Assembly (NCBI GenBank): GCA_947649625.1
Contig: CANSSJ010000011.1
Location: 1 to 43,750, forward strand
DNA from: an uncultured Bacillota bacterium
GTDB taxonomy: Bacteria; Bacillota; Clostridia; Oscillospirales; Oscillospiraceae
Reading direction: 5' to 3'
Length of the DNA stretch: 43,750 nucleotides
Shown here: positions 23,969 through 31,651 of the stretch, in pieces
How positions within the stretch are numbered: the stretch's first letter is position 1
Layout of the letters: each line of letters opens with the position of its first letter
The notes under the pieces: generated by a model
Databases searched by the model: none
The model's input: the letters and a program-made list of their open reading frames with translations, nothing else
What the model was told of the DNA's origin: nothing
Made by a program: the position numbers and the translations under genes

Positions 23969-23999
23969 AAACAGCCGGCCACAGGCCGGCTGTTTCTCT
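23969..23999 (+). terminator. Terminator after mreB
   Basis: 12-bp perfect stem (23969-23980 / 23984-23995) with ACA loop, followed by CTCT. It sits five bases after the mreB stop; the mscS ribosome binding site follows directly. Confidence 0.75.
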
Positions 24000-24013
24000 G
24001 AGAGGAGGATATG

Positions 24014-24838
24014 ATGGATACTGTACAGGAAATTATAAAGACAGTGGGCGGCGCTCTGGGGGCGCAGAATCTGACCCTGGGGGTCGTGGTCAAAGTAGTG
24101 CTCATGGTGCTGGTGGGCTGTCTGGTCATCCGGGCACTGATGAAGATGGCGGACAGGATGCTGGACCGGGCTCAGAAGGTGGCCTCCATCAGAGTGTACA
24201 TCCGGTCCGCGCTGCGGATCTTTCTCTGGTTCCTGCTGGCCCTGATGCTGGCGGGGACGCTGGGCATCGAGGTGACCTCCATCATCGCCATGCTCAGCGT
24301 GGTGGGTCTGGCGGTGTCCCTGGCCCTGCAGAATACCCTGTCCAATCTGGCCGGGGGGCTGACCCTGCTGGTGACCAAGCCCTTCGTGGTGGGGGACTAT
24401 GTGGAGGCCGACGGGGTCAGCGGTACCATTGCCGCGGTAGACCTGGCCTATACCACCTTTGTCACCCCGGACAACAAGGAAATTTTTGTCCCCAACAGCC
24501 AGCTTTCCGCCGCCAGGATCATTAACTACAACGCGCTGGGCCGGCGGCGGATGGACCTGAAATTCACCGCCTCCTACGACGCCCCCACCGCCCGGGTGCG
24601 CGCCGCCATTGAGGAGGTGCTGGAGGCGGTCCCCGGCATCCTGAACGACCCCGCCCCGGTGGTCTACCTGTCGGAGTATCAGTCCAGCAGCATTGAGTAT
24701 CTCGCCCGCCTGTGGACTTCCACCGGCGACTACTGGGATGTGTACTATGCCCTTTTGGAGGGGGTGCGGGAGTCCTTCGCCCGGAACGGGGTGGAGATGA
24801 CCTACGACCACCTCAACGTGCATATTGTAGAGAAGTAG
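24014..24838 (+). CDS. mscS: Small-conductance mechanosensitive channel (MscS family)
   Basis: 274 aa. Protects cells from osmotic downshock by opening under membrane tension. Transmembrane helices are seen at about residues 23-45 and 62-85. The pore-lining helix and beta domain are read from SVVGLAVSLALQNTLSNLAGGLTLLVTKPFVVGDYVEADGVSGTIAAVDL, the core signature of MscS. The C-terminal alpha/beta domain (YDAPTARVRAAIEEVLEAVPG) is complete. Two adjacent ATGs exist; the second is preferred because AGGAGG is five bases away instead of two. A TGTAGGGGC-type arm begins at the stop codon. Confidence 0.93.
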   Translation: MDTVQEIIKTVGGALGAQNLTLGVVVKVVLMVLVGCLVIRALMKMADRMLDRAQKVASIRVYIRSALRIFLWFLLALMLAGTLGIEVTSIIAMLSVVGLAVSLALQNTLSNLAGGLTLLVTKPFVVGDYVEADGVSGTIAAVDLAYTTFVTPDNKEIFVPNSQLSAARIINYNALGRRRMDLKFTASYDAPTARVRAAIEEVLEAVPGILNDPAPVVYLSEYQSSSIEYLARLWTSTGDYWDVYYALLEGVRESFARNGVEMTYDHLNVHIVEK

Positions 24839-24858
24839 GGGCTGCCTTCGGCGGCCCG
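24835..24858. repeat. Solo arm of the TGTAGGGGC repeat family
   Basis: GTAGGGGC then TGCC-TTC-GGCG then GCCCG: one arm that folds on itself (one wobble). It starts at the TAG stop of mscS and may act as the terminator between mscS and the convergent DUF4830 gene. Confidence 0.7.
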
Positions 24859-24862
24859 CTTT

Positions 24863-25336
24863 CTAAGGCATCGCCAGTCCGTGAAGGAAGCCGTCCAGCC
24901 GCGGGGAGAGCACCTCGCCGCCCACCACGGTGTTTTTACAGATGAGCAGGTTGGCCTGCACCCCCGTCTCGCCGGTGGGATAGTTGAGCACCTCGTAGGT
25001 GTACCGCTTCACCCGCTTGCCGGAGTACTTCTGCAAGTCGAAGCCCTGGCTGTTCTGGAGGGCCAGATACTCGGTATAACTGTCGTCCATCTCCTCGGGG
25101 ATGAGCAGCTCCTGAGTGGCGGTGGGCTCGTCGCTGACCTGCCAGCCGTAGGCGGACAGGTAGTCGATCCGGTCCTGGTTGGATCTTACCCCTTTGGGAC
25201 TGGGCAGGGCGGAACCGGATACCTCCAGCATATTCTGGCCAAAATTCAGGGCGATGGCGCAGCAGCACAGCAGGGCGGCGGCGGCCACGCCCAGCGACAG
25301 CTTCCGCCTGGGCAGCTTCGCGGTCATGATCAACAC
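24863..25336 (-). CDS. DUF4830 secreted or membrane-anchored protein
   Basis: 157 aa. N-terminal signal anchor (about residues 12-32, KLSLGVAAAALLCCCAIAL). The rest matches DUF4830: RIDYLSAYGWQVSDEPTATQELLIPEEMDDSYTEYLALQNSQGFDL-type sequence, then YSGKRVKRYTYEVLNYPTGETGVQANLLICKNTVVGGEVLSPRLDGFLHGL. Family function is unknown; it is common in Clostridia. The GTG start has AAGGAGAG about seven bases upstream. Convergent with mscS. A TGTAGGGGC-type repeat lies between its start and the RsuA-type gene. Confidence 0.83.
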   Translation of the reverse strand: MLIMTAKLPRRKLSLGVAAAALLCCCAIALNFGQNMLEVSGSALPSPKGVRSNQDRIDYLSAYGWQVSDEPTATQELLIPEEMDDSYTEYLALQNSQGFDLQKYSGKRVKRYTYEVLNYPTGETGVQANLLICKNTVVGGEVLSPRLDGFLHGLAMP

Positions 25337-25401
25337 AGCACATCTCTCCTTCCGCAGATCGTTCTCCCTTTAAGGTATGTGGCAGGGGAGGGGGATATGC
25401 T

Positions 25402-25471
25402 TGTAGGGGCGCACATTGTGCGCCCGCCTAATTTGAGTGACTCCCACGGGCGCGCACTGCGCGCCCCTACA
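25402..25471. repeat. TGTAGGGGC-family inverted repeat with diverged arms
   Basis: Arms 25402-25426 and 25447-25471 (25 bases each, 22 of 25 complementary) flank a 20-base centre, the same dimensions as the copy at 13799-13868. Inner stems are GCAC-ATT-GTGC (left) and GCGC-AGT-GCGC (right, read on the opposite strand): the stem differences compensate within each arm. Confidence 0.9.
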
Positions 25472-25498
25472 ATGTAGAAACAAGGAGGTGGCGCAGCC

Positions 25499-26218
25499 AT
25501 AGACCGCGTTGACAAAATATTATCCTCCACCGGCAGGTGGAGCCGGAAAGAGGTCAAAGAGCTGATCCGGCAGGGCCGGGTGCGGGTAGACGGGAAACCG
25601 GCCGCCGGCCCGGAGGACAAGTGTGACCCGACGGCCGCGGCCGTGACAGTGGACGGCCAGCCGGTGAACTGTGCCCCCTTTGTCTATGTGATGCTCCACA
25701 AGCCGGCGGGGGTGCTGTCCGCCACAGAGGACAAAGACCAGTCCACCGTGCTGGACCTGCTTCCTCCGGAGCTGCGCCGCCGGGGGCTGTTTCCGGTGGG
25801 GCGGCTGGACAAGGACACCACCGGCCTGCTCCTCCTCACCGACGATGGAGAGCTGGCCCATCATTTACTCTCCCCCAAAAAACACGTGGACAAGGTCTAT
25901 CTGGCCCAGGTGGAGGGCAGGGTGGACGGTGATGACGTCCGCGCCCTGGCCGCCGGCATGGTGCTGGCCGACGGGACCCGCTGCCTGCCGGCCGGGCTGG
26001 AGCCCCTGGGGGACGGGGCCGCGTGCCTGGTCACACTGCGGGAAGGGAAGTACCACCAGGTGAAGCGGATGCTGGCCGCCCGGGGCAAGCCGGTGCTGGC
26101 TCTCCACCGGCTGAGGATGGGTCCTTTGACCCTGGATGAGGCGCTGGAGGCGGGAAAATGGCGGTTTTTGACACATCAGGAGGAGCTCAGGCTGAAAGGA
26201 ACCGGGGGCGTCCAATAA
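25499..26218 (+). CDS. RsuA-type pseudouridine synthase, apparent ATA start
   Basis: 239 aa. Pseudouridine synthase of the RsuA/RluB/E/F family, which acts on rRNA. The N-terminal S4 RNA-binding domain (DRVDKILSSTGRWSRKEVKELIRQGRVRVDG) is complete only if translation begins at ATA 25499; the next in-frame GTG (25577) or ATG would cut it. AAGGAGG lies ten bases before the ATA, and an in-frame stop (25475) excludes anything further upstream. The catalytic motif is GRLDKDTTGLLLLTDDGELAH. The C-terminal half (GKYHQVKRMLAARGKPVLALHRLRMGPLTLD) is typical. A four-codon GTG-GCG-CAG-CCA-TAG frame overlaps the start. Most likely 16S U516 by family, but not certain. Confidence 0.88.
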   Translation: MDRVDKILSSTGRWSRKEVKELIRQGRVRVDGKPAAGPEDKCDPTAAAVTVDGQPVNCAPFVYVMLHKPAGVLSATEDKDQSTVLDLLPPELRRRGLFPVGRLDKDTTGLLLLTDDGELAHHLLSPKKHVDKVYLAQVEGRVDGDDVRALAAGMVLADGTRCLPAGLEPLGDGAACLVTLREGKYHQVKRMLAARGKPVLALHRLRMGPLTLDEALEAGKWRFLTHQEELRLKGTGGVQ

Positions 26219-26255
26219 AAATTGGGCAAACTGAACAAAAAATCAAAAAAAAGCC

Positions 26256-26284
26256 TTGCCAAACTGGAGGACAGCCGGTATAAT
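26256..26284 (+). promoter_or_regulatory. Sigma-A promoter for the CdaR-type regulator
   Basis: TTGCCA at 26256-26261, 17-base spacer, TATAAT at 26279-26284; the GTG start is 44 bases downstream. Confidence 0.78.
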
Positions 26285-26327
26285 GGGAACACGGAAAGAA
26301 AAATGCGAAAATGTAGGAGGGATCGCT

Positions 26328-27419
26328 GTGTCAAGCAGGATGTTCCAGGGTGTCGTACTCCAGATGAAAGACAGTATCAGCCGCACGGTGGGAGTGATAG
26401 ACACAGAGGGGATCGTGGTCGCATGCAGCGAACTGACCTGCATCGGCGAGCACTGGTCCGGCGCGGCCGCCGCCATCAACGGCGCGGAAAACAATCTGGC
26501 CCGGTTTGAGGGCCGCACCTTCAAGCCCCTGACGGGCTGGGGGGCTCAGTTCGACTACGCCGCCTTTGTCAAGGGAGAGGACGAGATGGCCGCCTCCCTG
26601 TGCGCCATGGCGGTGGTGGCCTTCAACGGGGCCAAGACCTACTATGAGGAGAAGCACGACAAGGCCACCTTTGTCAAAAACATCATCTCAGACAACATCC
26701 TTTTAGGCGACATCTACACCCAGGCCAAGGAGCTCCACTTCGTCTCCGAGGTCCCCCGGGCCGCTTTCCTGGTCCGCCAGCTGGGGCCCGGCGATGTGTC
26801 GGCCATCGACGTGATCCAGAACCTGTTCCCCGACAAGCAGACCGACTTCGTCATCTCCATCAACGAGACCGACGTGGCCCTCATCAAGCAGCTGCCCGAG
26901 GGGGCCGATTCTAAGGACCTGGGCAAGATCGCCAAGCAGATCGTCACCGCCGTCACCCAGGAGCTGGGGGTCAAGGTGGTGGTGGGCATCGGCACCATTG
27001 TGCCCCACATCCGGGACCTGGCCCGGGCCTACAAGGAGGCCGGGGTGGCTATCGATGTGGGCAAGGTGTTCGACACCGAGAAGACCGTCATCAACTACGA
27101 GAATCTGGGCATCGGCCGGCTGATCTATCAGCTGCCTACCATCCTGTGCCAGATGTTCCTCCAGGAGGTCTTCAAGAAGAGTCCCATCGACGCCCTGGAT
27201 CAGGAGACCCTGCTCACCATCAACAAGTTCTTTGAGAACAACCTGAACGTGTCCGAGACCGCCCGGAAGCTGTTCGTCCACCGGAACACCCTGGTGTACC
27301 GGCTGGAGAAGATCAAGAAGCTCACCGGCCTGGACCTGCGGGAGTTCGACGACGCCATCACCTTCAAGGTGGCCCTGATGGTCAAGAAGTACCTCATCTC
27401 CCGGGGCATCGAGTCCTAA
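26328..27419 (+). CDS. CdaR/PucR-type transcriptional regulator
   Basis: 363 aa. The C-terminal PucR-type helix-turn-helix reads LLTINKFFENNLNVSETARKLFVHRNTLVYRLEKIKKLTGLDLREFDDAITFKVAL, the hallmark of CdaR/PucR regulators of carbon-acid or purine use. The N-terminal 130 residues contain an unrecognised sensor-like region (GVIDTEGIVVACSELTCIGEHWSG), and the middle (about 150-280) resembles the degenerate GGDEF-like module of CdaR. The GTG start has AGGAGG seven bases away and a promoter at 26256. The secreted stalk-domain gene follows after hairpins. Its target genes are not evident. Confidence 0.88.
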   Translation: MSSRMFQGVVLQMKDSISRTVGVIDTEGIVVACSELTCIGEHWSGAAAAINGAENNLARFEGRTFKPLTGWGAQFDYAAFVKGEDEMAASLCAMAVVAFNGAKTYYEEKHDKATFVKNIISDNILLGDIYTQAKELHFVSEVPRAAFLVRQLGPGDVSAIDVIQNLFPDKQTDFVISINETDVALIKQLPEGADSKDLGKIAKQIVTAVTQELGVKVVVGIGTIVPHIRDLARAYKEAGVAIDVGKVFDTEKTVINYENLGIGRLIYQLPTILCQMFLQEVFKKSPIDALDQETLLTINKFFENNLNVSETARKLFVHRNTLVYRLEKIKKLTGLDLREFDDAITFKVALMVKKYLISRGIES

Positions 27420-27433
27420 CAGAAATTTTGTCA

Positions 27434-27472
27434 GAACCCCGGGGTTCTTGTCCTTTTCAATGAAAAGGACAA
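27434..27472 (+). promoter_or_regulatory. Hairpins between the regulator and stalk-protein genes
   Basis: A perfect 14-bp palindrome (GAACCCCGGGGTTC, 27434-27447) is followed at once by an 11-bp stem-loop (27448-27472). GGGTTC at 27476-27481 could pair with GAACCC instead. No T-tract, so attenuation or mRNA processing is as likely as termination. Confidence 0.45.
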
Positions 27473-27503
27473 ACCGGGTTCAAAAAGTAAGGAGGAAATC
27501 AAT

Positions 27504-28481
27504 ATGAGAAAGAAAATTTTATCCCTTGCACTGGCCCTGGCGATGTGCCTGGGCCTGACCGTCCCCGCATTTGCGGCTTCGTCCGACAACTATTCGGCCA
27601 ATGGCTACACCGACCCAACGGCGGAGAACGTGAATTTCTCCGTAGCGCCCATCGGAGCGGCCACCATCCGGTGGGAATGGGATGATTGGGAGGGTACGAA
27701 GGTATGTGAGTATACCGCCTATGTGTTCGACCAGGACTGCATCGTCACCCGGAAGGACGGTCGCCCCCTCACGGCTTTTGTCCTTACTGATTGCGTTGAT
27801 ACCTATGGGAGTAGCATCGGCGATAAAGATTTTCCATATGCTAATGTTGACGTTGCTGGGATTTCCGCAGACTTTGAACATCACTGGCTATTCAATTTTG
27901 GCACAGACCTTTTTAACGAAGATGACTGGAGCCCCTATATGGTGTCCAAGAAAGGCCTTGACAACTTACCTATTGAGAATGAATTTGCTTCCATCACCGT
28001 GGCGGAGTACCGCCCGCTGTCCGCCCAGCCCACCACGCCGCCCCAGCCGGAACAGCCCGCCGGGACCAAAACCGCCTCTCCCACCAACGATAAGCTGGCG
28101 GTAAACGGCGCGGAGCAGACTCCCACGGTGTACAAGATCGGGGGCAGCAACTACTTCAAGATTCGTGACATCGCCGCCATGCTCAACGGCACGGAGAAGC
28201 AGTTCGCCGTGGGCTACGCCGGCGGCAAGGTGACCGTGACCTCCGGCCAGCCCTACGAGGCCACCGGCAAGGAGCTGGCGGGCGCGCCCTCGGGCGGGAA
28301 GACCGCCTCTCCCTCCAACGACACCGTTATCATCAACGGTACGGAGACCGGCGTCACCGTCTACAAGATCGGCGGCAGCAACTACTTCAAGCTCCGTGAT
28401 CTGGGCAAGGCCCTGGACTTTTACGTGGGCTGGGAGGCCGGCCGGGGCATGTACATCGAGACCGACAAACCCTACTCCTGA
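27504..28481 (+). CDS. Secreted protein with two stalk-domain-type repeats
   Basis: 325 aa. A clear signal peptide (MRKKILSLALALAMCLGLTVPAFA, cleavage after AFA). The first part (about 30-170) is not recognised. The C-terminal half has two tandem units of about 60-65 residues, each with TASP-T/S-ND ... VNG/ING ... VYKIGGSNYFK-I/L-RD, the Cu-amine-oxidase-N-like 'stalk' domain frequent in Oscillospirales. A Pro-rich linker (TTPPQPEQPAG) separates the parts. AAGGAGG precedes the ATG. A terminator follows. Confidence 0.82.
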   Translation: MRKKILSLALALAMCLGLTVPAFAASSDNYSANGYTDPTAENVNFSVAPIGAATIRWEWDDWEGTKVCEYTAYVFDQDCIVTRKDGRPLTAFVLTDCVDTYGSSIGDKDFPYANVDVAGISADFEHHWLFNFGTDLFNEDDWSPYMVSKKGLDNLPIENEFASITVAEYRPLSAQPTTPPQPEQPAGTKTASPTNDKLAVNGAEQTPTVYKIGGSNYFKIRDIAAMLNGTEKQFAVGYAGGKVTVTSGQPYEATGKELAGAPSGGKTASPSNDTVIINGTETGVTVYKIGGSNYFKLRDLGKALDFYVGWEAGRGMYIETDKPYS

Positions 28482-28490
28482 GCAGACAGA

Positions 28491-28524
28491 AACCGCCCCG
28501 CGCTCTTGGCGCGGGGCGGTTTTT
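28491..28524 (+). terminator. Strong rho-independent terminator
   Basis: 13-bp perfect stem (28491-28503 / 28509-28521), 5-base loop, then TTTT. It ends the stalk-protein gene; the ROK-like gene converges from the other side. Confidence 0.93.
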
Positions 28525-28542
28525 ACGGGAAAGCGGAAATGA

Positions 28543-30312
28543 TCAGCGCGCCAGCCCCAGACAGCCGTAATAGACGGCGCCCACCGCTTGGGCAAACTGG
28601 GCCACGGTACAGTCAGGGCGGGCGTTCAGCTGCCCCATCAGAGGGGTATTGGCCAAACTGCCGTCGGCGGCCGCCAGCTGCAGGCCGGGCTCCCGCCGGG
28701 CCGCCCCCTGGCAAATGAGCCTGAAACAGGCCGGATGCTTCACCAGCCGGCCGAAGAGGGTGCGCGCTCCGGTCTCGGGGCGGAGGATATGCTCCGTTTC
28801 CCTCCAGGTGACGGCCAGATATTCTCCCACCTGACGGAAAAGTTCCTGACAGGCGGGATGACCCGTGGAGGCCTGTTCCATAAAGTACTCCAGGCAGTCC
28901 TTACGCAGGTCCGTCGGAGAAGTGGGGACGACCAGCCTCTCCCCCTCCCACCGGAACAGCCCCCGGCCCAGAACATCCTGCCAGAGCTCGGGCGCCTGGT
29001 CGGGCAGGCGGGCGGCCGCCAGACGGAAGATGGCGGCCTGACCGCCGTATTTTTGCAGTGACCCGGGCAGGCCGGTGTTGGTGCTGCGGATGCTGCGGGC
29101 ATCCTCCGGCGGGCAGGCCCGCTGGGGGCGGCTGCCCAGGTCGATGATAAAGTTGTAGACCTCCAGGGGGATGTCCGGGATGGAGCCGTCAGGCCGGACC
29201 CAGCCGGTGCCCAGATCAGTACCTAGGGAGTGGGCGAAGAAGCCACGGGACAGGTCCGCGCCCGCTGCGGCCTGCTCCACGGCGGCGGTGAAGGCGGCCA
29301 TGGGGCCGTCATTGACGCACAGCACCGGCCCGCCGGGGACGGTATAGGCGGCCAGCGCCTGGTTCAGCGCGGTGATCCGGGCAAACTGGGCCTCGTAGTC
29401 CGGGCCGGAGCTGTTCCGGATTCCCTGCGTCTTGGGGGTCTCTCCCCCCACAATGCGGTTTTGGATCACCACGTCGGGGAAGGACAGGCCGATGGCGTCG
29501 AAGCTCCGCAGGTCCGGCCCGGCGGCCTCCTCCATGGCGGCGGCTCCCAACGCCATCTCCTCCAGGGAGGCGCGGCGGTCCAGGGCGGCCCGGTCGATCT
29601 CCCTCTCCCGTCCGGCGCGGTACAGACTGCCGGCCGCCCGCAGCAGACGGGTCAGCAGCAGGAGAGGGCCGGTGAGCTCCTCCGCCCGGACACAGGCGGA
29701 GGGCAGCCAGTCAAACTCCTTGCACAAGGCCAGCCGGCCGTCCACGCTGGCGGCCAGCTTCACATCGGTGCCGCCCACGTCCATGCCCAGCAGCATCCGG
29801 CCCGCGGTGAGGGCGGGCAGTCCGGAGAAGACCGGCCGACCGGCCGGTGTGGGGTGTGCCTCTGCATCAGGCTCCTCCGTTATGCTGTGGACGCCGAAGG
29901 AGAAAGAACTTTTCCCCTGGAACAGGGCGGTGAGGACACGCTCGTTCACATTGAGGCATCTGCCATAGCCGGTGCGGGCGGATTTGGGTAGGGAGAGCTG
30001 AAAGGTACGCCCCAGCCCCTCCGCCAGAGACCAGGCGGTCCGGTCCTCCCGGTCCATGTAGATGTCGAGCCGCACGCCGCCTAAGGCGGACAGAAGGTTG
30101 TAGACGGAGGCGTGGACGTACTCCGCCACGAAATCTTCCTCCTCCCGTCCCTGCGTTACGGGCAGGAGGAGGGGGAAGGTCCGGACGGAACCATTGTAAA
30201 GGGTCATGTGGAGATGGAAGGGGCGGGTCCCCCGGGCCTGAAAGGCCTCCCGGACGTCGGTGATGTAGACGCACCGGTTTTCCGCCCCGTGTTCCAAAAA
30301 GGTTTTCAGCAT
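28543..30312 (-). CDS. ROK/ASKHA-like sugar-kinase-fold protein with unknown N-terminal domain
   Basis: 589 aa, much longer than ordinary ROK kinases (about 300). Residues 1-165 are a separate domain I cannot name (FHLHMTLYNGSVRTFPLLLPV, then YVHASVYNLLSALGGVRLDIYMDRED). The ASKHA domain begins with phosphate-1 LLGMDVGGTDVKLAAS (about 175-190). A second Gly-rich motif HSLGTDLGTGWV lies near residue 365, and APSPDEQ-like ROK zinc residues are not evident. The C-terminal 150 residues are helical. It probably phosphorylates a sugar or related substrate, or binds one, but nothing shows which. Its own promoter is at 30344; a separate small gene diverges upstream. Confidence 0.65.
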   Translation of the reverse strand: MLKTFLEHGAENRCVYITDVREAFQARGTRPFHLHMTLYNGSVRTFPLLLPVTQGREEEDFVAEYVHASVYNLLSALGGVRLDIYMDREDRTAWSLAEGLGRTFQLSLPKSARTGYGRCLNVNERVLTALFQGKSSFSFGVHSITEEPDAEAHPTPAGRPVFSGLPALTAGRMLLGMDVGGTDVKLAASVDGRLALCKEFDWLPSACVRAEELTGPLLLLTRLLRAAGSLYRAGREREIDRAALDRRASLEEMALGAAAMEEAAGPDLRSFDAIGLSFPDVVIQNRIVGGETPKTQGIRNSSGPDYEAQFARITALNQALAAYTVPGGPVLCVNDGPMAAFTAAVEQAAAGADLSRGFFAHSLGTDLGTGWVRPDGSIPDIPLEVYNFIIDLGSRPQRACPPEDARSIRSTNTGLPGSLQKYGGQAAIFRLAAARLPDQAPELWQDVLGRGLFRWEGERLVVPTSPTDLRKDCLEYFMEQASTGHPACQELFRQVGEYLAVTWRETEHILRPETGARTLFGRLVKHPACFRLICQGAARREPGLQLAAADGSLANTPLMGQLNARPDCTVAQFAQAVGAVYYGCLGLAR

Positions 30313-30343
30313 GGCCGATCGCTCCTCGCCGTTTTTCTCTGAG

Positions 30344-30373
30344 ATTGTAGCACAGGGGAGAACATTGCGTCAA
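30344..30373 (-). promoter_or_regulatory. Promoter for the ROK-like gene
   Basis: Minus strand: TTGACG, 18-base spacer, TACAAT with TG just upstream. It lies 30 bases before the ATG. Confidence 0.6.
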
Positions 30374-30412
30374 TCCCCGGCCGGGATGGGAAGAAGAAAG
30401 CAGAACAGTCTC

Positions 30413-30441
30413 TTGCAACCCGCGCCGCCCTGTGGTACAAT
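30413..30441 (+). promoter_or_regulatory. Promoter for the 172-aa gene
   Basis: TTGCAA at 30413-30418, 17-base spacer, TACAAT at 30436-30441; the ATG follows at 30491. Confidence 0.6.
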
Positions 30442-30490
30442 GTAAATATCAGGGAAAACGGTCGAACCAAACAGGAAGGAGACGACGCAC

Positions 30491-31009
30491 ATGGAGAATG
30501 AGCAGGCTGCGCCCGGGCTTGAGGCCAGGCTGGGACCCGAGCTGATGGCAGAGGTATGCAGAGCGCTGAACTTCGACCCGGCCGAGTTCGCAAAACGTCA
30601 CGCAGAGGAGTTTACCCACCAGTATCTCCGTCTGGACGGGATGCTCAGCTATGTGGGGGAGGAGATCGTGGCCTATCTGGCCAACCGGATCAACGAGTGC
30701 CTGTCCAAGGCGGAGTATGCCCTGCTGTCTTACATCGAGTACGCCGGGCGGGGCCCCAGGATGAAGGAGTCCGACTGCTTTGGACGGGCGGTGGCCCGCT
30801 ATCTGGAGACACGGCGGCAGGTGGGGAACGGCTGGATCTATCTGTTTGAGCGGGAGGAGGCCAAGGCCGCCTGTCTGGAGGTCTATCCCCAGATGTATGC
30901 TATTGCCCAGGCGATGTACGCCTTTGTCAGGGAGACCGGGGACTTCAAAGAGGTGACAAAGACCGACGGCCCGAATGCCTGGCCCAACCCGAAACGCATG
31001 AGACTGTAG
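30491..31009 (+). CDS. Unrecognised 172-aa helical protein
   Basis: 172 aa, not recognised. Soluble and helical: LGPELMAEVCRALNFDPAEFAKRHAEEF, then YLRLDGMLSYVGEEIVAYLANRINECLSKAEYALLSYIEYA, and a C-terminal EVYPQMYAIAQAMYAFVRETGDFKEV. Two cysteines in the central part, no motif I can use. Starts with ATG after GGAAGGAG. It stands alone with its own promoter and terminator, between the ROK-like gene (divergent) and the hydrogenase operon. No evidence that it belongs to hydrogenase maturation. Confidence 0.75.
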   Translation: MENEQAAPGLEARLGPELMAEVCRALNFDPAEFAKRHAEEFTHQYLRLDGMLSYVGEEIVAYLANRINECLSKAEYALLSYIEYAGRGPRMKESDCFGRAVARYLETRRQVGNGWIYLFEREEAKAACLEVYPQMYAIAQAMYAFVRETGDFKEVTKTDGPNAWPNPKRMRL

Positions 31010-31018
31010 ACAGCTTGG

Positions 31019-31048
31019 CGGCGCGGAATGTTCCGCGCCGTCGTTTTG
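31019..31048 (+). terminator. Terminator before the hydrogenase operon
   Basis: 10-bp perfect stem CGGCGCGGAA / TTCCGCGCCG with a 2-base loop, followed by TCGTTTTG. Confidence 0.72.
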
Positions 31049-31080
31049 TAAAAAAATGACGTATTTCCTGCAAAATCTTC

Positions 31081-31109
31081 TTGTAAATTGACGGACGCTG
31101 TGTTAGAAT
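31081..31109 (+). promoter_or_regulatory. Promoter for the hydrogenase operon
   Basis: TTGTAA at 31081-31086, 17-base spacer, TAGAAT at 31104-31109; the hydC ATG follows at 31163. Confidence 0.6.
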
Positions 31110-31162
31110 CACAGGGAGCGAAAATTGACCTGCGACAACGAATGAGAGAGGAGAAAACAGCC

Positions 31163-31651
31163 ATGTCCAATGGAATTTCCATGGAGCGGGTGGAGGAGAT
31201 CATCGACGGCTACGACTGTCAGGTCCACCACCTCATCGCCATTATGCAGGACATCCAGGCGGAGTACAAGTACCTCAGCCCCGCGGTGCTGGAACGCATC
31301 GCCGAGAAGCTGGACATCGGGGTGGCCAAGGTGTACAGCGTGGCCACCTTCTATGAGAACTTTTCTTTGGAGGCCAAAGGCAAGTACATCATCAAGGTGT
31401 GCGACGGCACCGCCTGCCATGTGCGCAAGTCCCAGCCCATCTACAACGCCATCCGGGAATATCTGGAGCTGGAAGGCAAGCAGAAGACTTCGGCCGACGG
31501 CCTGTTCACCCTGGAGACGGTGGCCTGCCTGGGGGCCTGTGGTCTGGCCCCGGTGGTGACAGTAAACGACCAGGTCCACTCCAAAATGAGTCCTGAGCTG
31601 GCCATCGACCTGCTGGAGAGCCTGAGGAAGGAGGACGCCGCCAATGCCTGA
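31163..31651 (+). CDS. hydC: Hydrogenase subunit HydC (NuoE-like [2Fe-2S] protein)
   Basis: 162 aa. The thioredoxin-like [2Fe-2S] protein of trimeric NAD-dependent [FeFe] hydrogenases (also called HndA/NuoE-like). Cluster ligands are VCDGTACHV (C-x4-C) and TVACLGACGL (C-x3-C). The N-terminal helical region (LSPAVLERIAEKLDIGVAKVYSVATFYENFS) is typical. The ATG at 31163 was chosen because GAGAGGAG precedes it; an in-frame ATG at 31088 lies in the promoter. It overlaps hydB by eight bases. Order hydC-hydB-hydA is that of electron-bifurcating hydrogenases. Confidence 0.92.
   Translation: MSNGISMERVEEIIDGYDCQVHHLIAIMQDIQAEYKYLSPAVLERIAEKLDIGVAKVYSVATFYENFSLEAKGKYIIKVCDGTACHVRKSQPIYNAIREYLELEGKQKTSADGLFTLETVACLGACGLAPVVTVNDQVHSKMSPELAIDLLESLRKEDAANA

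Noticed and set aside
25488-25502. GTG 25488 as the start of the RsuA-type protein
   Set aside because: It is in another frame and hits TAG after four codons.
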